Shown here in pieces: positions 1 to 12,000 of a stretch of 64,000 nucleotides of DNA. The position numbers and the translations under genes were made by a program. The stretch covers positions 30,445,193 to 30,509,192 of the forward strand of contig NC_089723.1 of assembly GCF_035083965.1 (NCBI RefSeq). The letters run 5' to 3'. Source of the stretch: Branchiostoma lanceolatum. Its lineage: Eukaryota; Chordata; Leptocardii; Amphioxiformes; Branchiostomatidae. Under the pieces are notes generated by a model, which was not told the origin of the DNA, did no database searches, and saw only the letters and a list, made by a program, of their open reading frames with translations. The first letter of the stretch is position 1; every line of letters begins with the position of its first letter.

Positions 1-3000
1 GTTGATACTATAAACGACGATGAAGGCGTCTGCCCAGCGTAGATACCGGTCATTGTTCTTGCCACTCCCTGGTTCCTGTAGAAACAAATAGATAAGAAGC
101 ACATTTAGCTAGGCCTTAAGGAATACTTAGGAAAGTAATGTCTGACAACATTACAGCCACAAGACACACTAGAGATAGCAATGTCAGGAAAAGTCTCGAG
201 GGAATACTAATAACTACTATAAAAGAAATCTTTAGCTTGTCCTGGCATATGCAGCTTTTGAAACAAGACAACTGCTAATGTTTGTTAAGTTTAACCCACT
301 TTGGACTTAGTCTAGTACATGTGCTGACGATTTTTGTAACACAAAATGCAAATATTATACGGACAAGCAACCACTCTCTCATTGGTCGAACTGTTAATTG
401 CCATGCATATGCTGTCATTGGTTGGGCGGCTGATTGTGATAGACAACCAGGATCGGTCTATAAGTTGCTGGGCCTTGTCTGAACATACCGTCCTACAGAC
501 ATAACAAACACACCTGTTTTGCCGTGTCCATTATTTTGACGACACTCGGTTGGTTGTCTACCGTCTCTTCTTTTGTATACGTGTCCTCTGTACACAACAA
601 AAGTACATTCGTCAGTTCATCATTACATACAGGATGGAAAAAATCATATAAAACATTGAAGAACAATGAATGCAAAAATGTTGACTGTGAAAAAAGGTAT
701 GAGACGTTACCTAAGTTAGGGTCGTATTCGTTGATAAATCTTCGAGTCAGAAACTTCACAGTAAGTGCTGAAAATAAAATAGAATAAAATATAGATTATT
801 AGAAACAAAAGTCAAACATTTTCAGCTTTGCCAGTAAGAATTAGTGACTGAGTGAGTGAGTGAGTAAGTGAGTCAGTGAGTGAGTGAGTGAGTGAGTGAG
901 TGAGTGAGTGAGTGAGTGAGTGTAGACTCTACCAGTCTCCCCCGGTCGCTGGGAAAATAGTAGAAATTGGCCAAATAGAGTCAAATGTTTGAAGGGAGTC
1001 GGCTACGGAGAGAGGGTCAAATTCTCGGGGGAGACTGGTAGAGTCTAGAGTGAGTGAGTGAGTGAGTGAGTGAGTGAGTGAGTGAGTGAGTGAGTGAGTG
1101 AGTGAGTGAGTGAGTGAGTGAGTGAGTGAGTGAGTGAGTGAGTGAGTGAGTGAGTGAGTGAGTGAGTGAGTGAGTGAGTGAGTGAGTGAGTGAGTGAGTG
1201 AGTGAGTGAGTGAGTGAGTGAGTGAGTGAGTGCCATAACCGAAGTAAGTAGGCTCAGTCCTCTAAATATAGCACAACCTTTGGCTGAGAATTTCCGGTGT
1301 CTCCACTTGTAAGCTAGCACATCTGTTTATATTTCCAGTGGCAGAGCCGTGTGAACATGTCGCGTGGTTCAATCCTAAAGGCTTTCAGACGATAAGGTTT
1401 AGCTCTACGGGGCCCGGGGAGAATTCTTGCCTTGCCATACCGGGCGTTCTAGTTAAGGCTAAGGCTTAACCTAAAGTCACAACAGTTACTAAGATATGGA
1501 TACCAGGTGATACGGTTAAAAGTAGAATTTCATACATCTATAGCCTCAACTACACGGTATATATACTGTAAAAGGGGAAATGTTGGCGGGATCTAATTTC
1601 GCGGTAGGGAGGAAATGGAGTGTTCGCGGTGGTTTTAAGTTCGCGGATGAAACTGCTATGCAGAGTTTTACTGTAAAAGGGGTGGTTTTAAGCTCGCGAT
1701 GAAGAACGCGAACGTAAGACCTCATCGAACATTTCCTCTTTTACAGTATATCTTTCTCAAAAGTCACGTGACTTGATGAATGACGTCGTGTTAATACAGC
1801 CAAAAAAGGCCCGTCCTAAATTGACTGCATAGCGTTACTGTAAATGCATAAATGTTCGCGGGGATTCAATATCGTGGTAGGGAGAAAACGGAGTGTTCGC
1901 GGTGGTTCTGAGTTCGCGTTTGAAATGATAGTAGCGCTACAGTCACACAATAGAACGTCTTTTCGCGGTAGGTTTTAAGTTCGCCGTAAAGAGAACATAA
2001 AACCACCGAGAACAATTCTGCATTTACAGTATCACACGTCACGGGAAAGCGCCTGCGAAGCGCCAGCGAACACCCTGTCACTACAGGTCACGCTCTGTGA
2101 CGACTGACTTGATCCATGTTTATTTGCAGACTCGCGCCGCTCTCTTCAACACGGATGTGGTGTACCAGGTACTGGATGTTCCCCGCCATATCTTGGTTTG
2201 AGCAAGGAGGATCTATTTTTAACCTCCTTGGTTTGAGCTCACTCTGGTCTCTTTTTCGGACAGTTGAAGCTGATATCTTAAATCCGGCAGTGGCTACCAA
2301 AAATCAGCGTTAACACGTAGCACCTGTGTTTTAGATGTGCAAGAGCACGACGTTTTAAAAATCATTCCGACGTAGACGCCAATTCATGGGAACGAGAGGA
2401 GGTGGGGGAGGGGGGGCTAACATTGGGGCCACGACCTCGTCCCCCATCCCTGCTCTAGTTCAACGTAACAGCGGGTCTATTTCAAAAGAGGAGTTTGTGT
2501 AAATATTTGCACTGTCCCAAATACAGGGGATTCCTCAAACACGCGGACACCGCATACTTGGAGACGTGCTAGCTCGTCGTCATGGTAACGGGATCCATCT
2601 TTGTTGCATCAACCTGAGAGAAGAAGGGGGCCTTGTAGCGACCCACCTGTGGGGACGACAAGGGTCCCAGCTGGGACACGGGGGCACGCCCCGCACCGTG
2701 TTGGGCCATTCAGACCCAAATACCAAAAGTACAACGGCATGTTTGCAAAATGTCGTCTGACTTTCGTTTCTACGTGCCTATTTGCATGGTTTTCCCACTC
2801 TTCAACCCTCTTTGGCGAGTCTACAAAGGTTGTGAAAACTCATTACAGTCTTCCCAATTGGTCTCAGTCTTGCACTTGGAAGGGCCTCCTTTTGGTAAGA
2901 GTGCAAACACGGCGCCAACTATACACTTGAAGGACGAGTAAAAATATTGGAAGTCTGTGTGCCAAAGTTAAACACAACTGTGATTTTGGTTCTTATTTCG

Positions 3001-6000
3001 CATTGATTGGTGTTTTACCTATGTTCTATCAATTGCTTTAGTTGATTGATTGATTTGAGATTTGACCTGTCAACCAAGTTCCTTTTCCATAAGGTATATT
3101 CGGGGACATATAACTGAAATATGATGCATGTTTGACAGTTAAATTAGTGCCAAAGCGTTTTATAGGGGTAGAATCTGGTGGTGAGATAATAACCATCTCT
3201 TGCGACCACATACAAATAACATTATGATAACAACGGAATCACATTTCCTATCCCCATTTGACTTCCCTTCTGAAAGACGGGTGCAGCCCCAACTGAGATG
3301 TCCTGACCCAGGACTTGAAGTTGAACCGGGGTCTCTCAGTTGGAACCAGGAGCTGAAGTGTGAGGCTGCCACCAGTTCAGTAGTCTCTACCAGACTAACT
3401 ACGCCAGCTATAGGGAGAATATTTGCCCTGAGGGAAGTTTGGCCACCAGAGGGTTTCATTTGTAAGCGGAAACCAGCGGGGGATATAAATACCTAACCGT
3501 GGACTGATACAGTTATTAGGACTCAAATGACTGTGTATCTCTGTTATATTGTATCTGACCCTTACCTCTTCCCTCATGACCTCAATGAAAAGCGGCCTGC
3601 GTGCCGATTTGAGCTTATCATGAATAAACAAAGGTTCAAACAAACAAACTATTCCATTTTTTTTTGCAGAATTCTACGATACAAACCCCTGTATGAAAGC
3701 CTGATGGAGGCTACCACGTGTGGGTTGGCGACATAAAGAAAACGGGACAAAATAGAAGAAAGCCCGAAAAAAAACGCCTAAAAACACGTCAAAAACCAGC
3801 CGGACCCACTCCTCTGCTTGGGGAGTAGGGACATTTAGCCTCCTGGTCACTACCAGGCTCCACAAGTCGCTGGCAAAATCATAGAAATTGGCCAAGTAGA
3901 CGGATAACTTGCCAGAGATGTTAGTCCGCAACAGAAGTTACAGTTTGCCACCTCTAGATGGATGGCAAATTGTCCCTACCTCCGTAGCCGACTCCCTTAG
4001 CATACTATTCACTCTATTTGGTCAATTTCTATTATATTTCCAGCCATCCGCAGGGCCTGGTAGAGGCTAGGGACATCCCCGGTTATCTAGGTTACCCATT
4101 TGTAAACCCAGCACTGATTATGTGATTAATCAGGACATGGTAAACACGCCCCAGACACGATCGTTAATTAACGAGCCGGCGATGATTACAAGATGATCTA
4201 GAATGGCTCAAACGTAAACATCACGGTTTGTTGTGAGCTCGGTTCTTCCGACATCTTCACCGGTCAAGTCCCAAAACGGTCGCTTGGTGACAAGAGGCAA
4301 AACGGATGCTGTTTTCCTTTCTTTAATTGGGTCAAGTATACTTCTTGTGGCAAAGTAAGTGGTTAATTGGTGGATACGTACTTCAAGTAGAGAAGACCAT
4401 ATAAGTATAAGTGGACTATATTTGATGATAGGAACTGGTTGATTTAAGTAATCTACTTTTTGCTAATCTCCTATAATGATATATCTAATCTAATTCTTGC
4501 TAATCTCCGAGTACGATATATCTAAATCTATATATGGATATTTTTTTTATATATTCATAATTCAGGTGGTCATGTTATCAAAAAAGAATTGCTGACATTG
4601 TTACATTTGTTTTAAAAAAAGCAGGTCTTAGTAGAAGGCTCTAGTTCTGGCGTTTTGATTATATTGACGTTTTTTATTGATTAAAACATATCTCCTTTTT
4701 TTCGCTGATTGCTACGTATCCCGTGTTCCAATATAGGCCCAGTAAAGGTATTCAATGTATGATTAGATTAACGTTTGAAGTGAAATTCCGGCCCGGTCAT
4801 TTCGTTACATATTAAGTTGACTCAAACCTATCGCATTGCAAAACGACATTCAGGGAGTCACTATAACGTCATATATGCGACGTCATTTCATTGTATAAAT
4901 GTGTAGAAAATCTGCAATCTTTAAGCCTTCACATGGACTGACTCCGAGTCCTGCCGATAATTATTCACCCTATTTGGGCCGAATTCTACAATCCATAACA
5001 CCGTAGGAAGGCTTAGTGGATGCTATACTGAGTACCATTGAACGGTTGTTAACAACAACTAACTAGAACAACCATAACAATCAGAGAACTGTAAGCTGAA
5101 TGGCGCAGTTCTTGAGAAGAAAAGGCGGTCGATTGTCTACCTTTCACCGCCGGGGAGTCGCGTCACGACCGACAGATAAGATGGTATGTTCGCAGGTCAC
5201 AGATTTTGCAGTCAACCGCTGTGAACCGTCAGGGGGTCGGGTTCCCTTCAGCAGGGCTAGTATGTACTACACAGACCCACACAGCGGTAAACTACTCCGT
5301 AATAGAGATTTATTATGGGTTTCTGACATGTAGAGTTCGCGGCTGGGCGAATTTTTGGCCTTCGCCAAGAGAGTTATGTTTTGGGTATCTATGTGTCTGT
5401 CTGTGCATAACTCGAGAAGCTGAGTGAATGGATCCTTATATTTGGTATGTTTGGTAGGCCGGTGCATAGAGGTCGAGAAAACGAAGGTCAAGTTGGGCCT
5501 CCTGGCGACTTTCTACGGTACTGCAGCAGAACGTCCGGTTTTAATATTTCGTGTTCCAGACATGCTATGGTCATGATTTTCGAGTTGCAGATAGCTCTTG
5601 GGACAGACAGAGAGTAAGTGTTAACGTTGTAGGTATGGGCCCCCTAGCTAAATGTAGTTTAGCAAAGCGGCGATATTGAAGAACATTTCAATCGCACCCT
5701 GGTGAAAATCGCACAAAACAAATGATTTGTTTAAGATATCTCCAAGCCGTTTTCCAAATCATTTTTCACGTAGATAGACAGAATGTTATCATTCGTGAGA
5801 AAAAAAAGCTACGTGTAATTCCGTCGGTCAGTAATGCTGAGAATGCACACCAGTGACAAGTATGGTCGAATATTTATTACCCTTACCAAGGGTCTTGTCT
5901 GTTATACGTCAAAGTGCAGAGGTCAGACCTGACCCGAGGTTCCGATCCCAGCGACCTGTATCTAAAGGTTCTATACACTAACTTTCGAACCGTGTACTGC

Positions 6001-9000
6001 AAAGATTCATGACACAATCCGAAAGAAACTCACAGTCCCCTTCTTTCGATCTGTTAAGGTTTAGCGTTCGCAGTTTGCTTTTTTCATCCGTTACCTTTTA
6101 TCTATATGACGTCTTGTCGAGGCGCCTCCCCTTAATTCCTTCCGATTGAAGTCTCCCATTCCGTTATATAAGAACGTTAACATCTTGCACTCTTCAGTAG
6201 CACTGTCAACGCCCAAATCAACCTATAAACGGAACAGTTTCCAGACTGTTGTGTAGACTCCAGAACGAGGGGTCAACTAACAGGACACACTTTAATTGAA
6301 AGCACAAACGATTCCAACTTTTTCTTCTTCAAATCTGAACTGCAATCTTATTCTACTTCCGCGATGTCTTGGTAATATGGAAATATGGAATATAGTTTTT
6401 CAATGTGAATTAAAAACAGCAAGAATGTTTTTGTGTTTGTACTGTCGTCTGATTTTGAACTAGACAGCCGTATCTTCTTGTTGTAGATACTCTATTGATC
6501 AATGTCTTTGGCGTTTTCTCAAAGCACGGAAGACATAGACCCCGTTCACACTCATTTTTTTCAATCGCGATTGAAGTATAATCGCGATTGAATCGATCCG
6601 ATCGCGATTGATTTTTTCAGTGTGAACGCTCCAAATCGCGATTGGAACGATCCAAAACGATCCAATCGCGATTGGATTGTAACTACCTCCGGAGGTAGTT
6701 TGATTGGATTAATCGCGATCGGATCCAATCCAATCCTATCAAATTTTGAGTGTGAACACAACTACGATTCATTCCATCGCGATCGGCGGAGATTTCGGCT
6801 GGTTCCGGGGGTGGGAGGTCATACATGCGGGTACGTGGGGTCATAGTTCGCATCGCGCGGGAAAACAAACCCAATCCGCACGTCAGATCGCTCTTTTACA
6901 ACTTTTCATCGTCAACAATGCCCAAGAAGAAGAACGAAACTCCGTCAGTAACTTCAGCTGGTGGCAGATGGCGCGATGAGGAGACCAGGGTCCTCATCGC
7001 AATCTGGGGGAGAGAGGAGGTGCAGGCCAAACTGGGGAAATGTCACCGAAAGAGGGACATTTACCGCACCAAGTGACAATGTCTAGCGGAAAAATAGACA
7101 CAAAACAAGGACAACAACAACATTTACCAGATGATCACCGATAGCATGCTTCAATCGTGCTTCAATCGCGATCGGATCACGGCATACTTTAATCCACTTG
7201 GCGAAAAGCAGTGTGAACGCAAAAGTTTCTTTGCGTTCAATCGCGATCGGATCGAACAATCGCGATTATACTTCAATCGCGATTGAAAAAAATGAGTGTG
7301 AACGGGGTCATATATAGACTTGGTGTGGGGGTGCTTACGAACAATGGCGTAACTACTTCTTGCCTTGATCTGTATTCAAGTATTGTATGGTCTCTTCTAA
7401 GGAAAAGATAGATAACTAGCTAGAGACGTGAGCGTTCTTATTTCAGAAACCAGTGCTTCCTACAGCGCAACACAAGACCGCAGTAAATTATACGTTCAAG
7501 TTAAAAGTAACAGTTAAACGACAGAAGTACAAAGGATAATACACGTACAAACACTTGTATTTTCGTCTGAAAGGTGCCCACAGATCCGTAGCATATGGGG
7601 GTCATGATTAGCAACTGATGTACCGTACCAACGGGGAGTTTCAAGTAGGAAGGCCGCCATTATAGCCGACCTCGGGTGCACTGTTAGTCTGCCCTAGGCC
7701 TTCCGAAAGGATGGGATGCCTGCCAAGTTCAAATACTTGTTATCTTGTACCCTCCCTCGATAACAAGAGTCTGGACTTAATTTCTTTCCCTCTCTCTCGT
7801 GATAAGGTCTTTAAATGCAGCTGTGTCGTTGGGGGAGCGTCCAGGCATTTCGGTGCCAACCACCAATCGTGGAGTAGAATTCTGTCGGGAAGTGAGGAAG
7901 GCCAAGGTCTTACAGTTGTCCAATGTGGACTCAATCTACGTTAGTTACGTGCTCGCAATGGAGCATTATCAGATCCCTCAAATACGTCGTCATCGGCCCG
8001 TTTGGTTTTGATGGAGAGAAATACGGTAGTCGGATACACACACACTCTAAGTGTGTACTAACTAGAGCGTGCACACAGGCTCCGGTTTCTGCCAATCCTC
8101 AATTACCTCTTGTTTGCCTTTCTCTTGGACGCTTGTTAAAGGCGGAATTTGGGGATCATATCGCCGTCGTCAAGTTACTGGAACTGAAGCACTCTCTATA
8201 CTCCCACGGCCGCTGGTCATGGAGGTATTGGCCCGGCACGTAGCGTTAATAAACCGGGCTTGCTTCCGAACCAGCATCGATGGCTCTTAACTCTCAAGGC
8301 TCTGTCAAAACCATTCCGAACGTGTGTTTCGCTATTTGGTAAACCCAATCTACCATTAAAGGAGCACACAGCAATTTTATAACGTTAAAACCGGAAATAT
8401 TCTGGATATGGCAATCTGTAAGGTATCAACATTTGCTTGCTCATATTGGCACATTTCTATGATGATTTCATACTTTGGGCGTTTACAAAGAGCCCAAAAA
8501 AGCAAGCCGCACAAGGAGTCCTTTATATATTGTGACCACACAAAAATCAGCGCCCAGATTTTCACTGGGGTCTCATCACACAACGACATTGCACCTTTGC
8601 TCCATATACGTTGATATGCAATTACCCTGTACAGAAAGGACTAGAAAATTGAATTTCAAAATCCGACTCCGAATGTTCTGAAATTAATTGCTTTGGACTC
8701 CTGTAACAAAATAAAATCCAGCGCGTGTAAATATCACGTGCAAATATTATGGTTGGCGGTGCAATAACCCGTAACAATGTATACACACACGTCCTCGCTC
8801 TCCAACAAGCGGAAATCTGACCATTGACATACGAAGGTTTTAACCTCAAGGATGACAAACTTATTACTCAGGTGACTGGAGTTACTGGGGCAATTGTTGC
8901 TGTAGCCTCTACCAGGCTCCACAGGTCGCTGGAAAAAACGTAGAAATTGGCCAAATAGACGGATAACATGCCAGAGAAGTTAGTCCGCTATAAATGTTAC

Positions 9001-12000
9001 AGTTTGCAAATTGTCCCTCCCTCCTTAGCCGACTCCCTTAGTATACTATTTATACTGTATATTATTTTCCAGCGACCCACGTAGCCTGCTAGACAAAGAG
9101 GCTAGTTTTTTGGCACACCGTTGTAGAACACTGACGAACCAGTGCGTCATCAATGGAAATGGGACGTGGTTGAAACTAGTGGGAAACCGTCAGTTTTCAT
9201 TCAAACCGTCATGTTGCAAGGTTGGAAACTGGACGTATATGTTTTCACCCTTTGTTGAGTTTTCTGAGCATTTCGTAGTTAAGTAATTAGACCTTGCGAA
9301 TCCTGAAACAAATAAGGAAGTTTGGACAAGCAGATTTTCAACAGACAAGACACGAAGCTTTCTTCTCGCGTTGACACCCTTATGAGCTAAAGAGCTTAAA
9401 AGATGTCCTTGGTGCATGGGCAAAAGTGATGGTGGCGGCAAAGACGAACCACGGAGGGAGGGGGTAGTGTAGGTTCAATATACAGGGGGAGGGGGGTGGG
9501 GGCTGTCGTTGTGTCCCCTATTTCATTTCTTCCAAGCCTAAGGCTATTGGCAGGATGATCCTGTCAGCAGTGGAAAAATCTACACTGCTGACAGGATGAT
9601 CCTGACAGCAATGCGATTTCGTCAGTAGCCACTTCCTTCTTCCAATAAAAGCCTTTGCCAGTAAACAGCAGTCAGACTGCAGTCGCCCTCAACTCACTAT
9701 CACCTGATTCAGTTTACGACCCCGCACAGCATGCCGCAATACGGAATGTTGAGTGTCGTAAACGTCCGGGCACTTGACTTGTAACTCTTGTCGGGATCAG
9801 TCCTATCTTAATAGGCGTGCTGCAGACGTCATGCTGGCTATAAGTTGTGACTTGGCAAGCGTGCAGCGCACGGCTAAGTGGTTGGCATTGACGTAGAAGT
9901 GTTATGAACTTGTATATACAGCGGAGTCAGGCACGATGAATTAAACGTTAAACAATGACAAACTTAAGTCCGTTTGGAGAGGCGAAGGTTGCTGCATGCG
10001 TAGTTTTTTGCAATCGATCTGACATAGACTTGTAGAAAGATCGGTTATATTTCCGGACTTTTGTTGTAGAAAGTTCGTGCCCGAAGGCTAGTTGCACCGA
10101 GAACATGGCAGAAACATAGGAGACATATCACGGTGACTTATGGACAGTGATTGACTATATCTAGATAAGTTGGGTTTTTCGTCTTTCCCTGCTTCCAAGA
10201 AAGAAGTCAAACCCCATGGCACGTTTCTAGATATAGCCAATACTAGTACTTCTGAAACCAGTTTTAACTGTAATTTCCAACACAAAAATTGGACTTACCC
10301 AAGTTTTCGACTGTATAACACCAGTCTTGGTGTTGTACAGTTAAAACTTGTTTCAGAATGATTTCTACCAACACAGATGAATTTTCAAGCTAATACTAGT
10401 ACTTGCGTAGTCTCTTGTTACAACAACGTCAATCACTGGCCATTGCCTCCTATGTTTCTACTGTGTTCTCTGTGCAATGGGGGTTTCATTTCATAGGGTT
10501 TGACGTCGAAGCAAAGAAAGACGAAAAGTCCCACTTTTTCTATAATCTGTGGGTTCTGCGATCTGTCCTCTAAGCTTTAATACGCTGGTAGGGTAGGACA
10601 GACGATGTGGCAGACAAAACGTTTTAACACCTCGACCCCCAAGGAGTGTAGATGGACCAGGGATTTCTGTTCTTGACGCCTCCTCAGTATCCTATGATTG
10701 AAATCTGGATATGGATACAGGAAGAGTTCATTAGGTCGGGGGGGGGGGGGGGGAGTTGAGACGTGTAAAACCCACCGTTAAGAGGCAACTAAAGCAATAT
10801 TAGGGCCAAAAAATACAAATAAGATAATGCTGAAATCTTTATGGTAGTGACATTTACTAACATTGTTTATCACATTGTAATAACTTCATACTTTAAGCAT
10901 TTTAAAGCAGCGCAAAAACGAGGCGTACAATGATCCCCTTAGTTTTGCGAGCCTACAAAAAACCCGCGATGATTTATTTTCAGTGAGTTCTCACATCACA
11001 CCGACGTCGTATTTTTGCATCATGTGATGTCGCTATACATTGTGATAGTGTTGTTTGAACTAATCATGTATAGAAATGAATACATAAATTGACTTTCAAA
11101 ATCCAATTTTAGGGCCCAAACATTCACGGTTTGGTTTTCCTTTAACCGAACCTGTCCGGGTGAAAGTAATCCTGTCTCTCGGGTGAGCGACAGTTGGAAG
11201 GACGTCTGGACACGCTAAGACAGAATTAAGGAATTTGCTGTACACAGAAGACGTCATCTATTTAAGTACATGCTGTTTCGTGTCAAAACCACAATCCCTG
11301 ACTCTGTCGTGTTTGTTGTGAGTTCAAAATCCTTCTTTTCAGGTCTGTGTGCACTGAGAATGTAGTTGCCCCAAACGCCAATTTCACAAGCGAGTTACTG
11401 TGCGAACATTGTCAAAATACAGTCACATTTAACACTCTCTATGTGATCAACAGTTAGTCTTATTACTCTTACTCTGTCACCTGTTCAAACAATACACAAT
11501 AACTCTTTATTGATTTATTTCCTGACTATATAGATTATAACCATTATAACCCCGATGTAAAATCTTGAGACGACATTGTATTTAACCCATTTCCTTCAGT
11601 TCAAGTACTTCATTTACGTCATAAACCCCAGCTGAGCTAAGCCATGGCCTTATTGCCTTTATACATCATTGGTATGGCCTTCCGTTCTGCTGTCCTTTTT
11701 TGGTGTGTGTGTCGCGGCATCGTGTGTGTGTGTGTGGGGGGGGGGGGGTTCTGACGATGAAACATACTATAGCAGGTGCAAATGCGACCCCCTGGTTATC
11801 ATTAAGATAGAGGGGGGTCTGTTTGAAACAGCCACTTGCACTACATTTGTTTCCCTCAGATAAGGCCCCATAACCCCCCTCTTGTCAGTGTTTATCGCTG
11901 ACTTCTTACAAAGACCGCGGTCTGGCCAGACAGGGATGTGGGAGCACAAGTGTCTGGACGCCATCTTTCAAAACAAATTGAAGTGATGTGTGGTGGATGG

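Noticed and set aside
1045..1320. Minus-strand frame encoding repeated THSLTHSL
   Set aside because: It is simply the GAGT microsatellite read in an open frame; no gene context.
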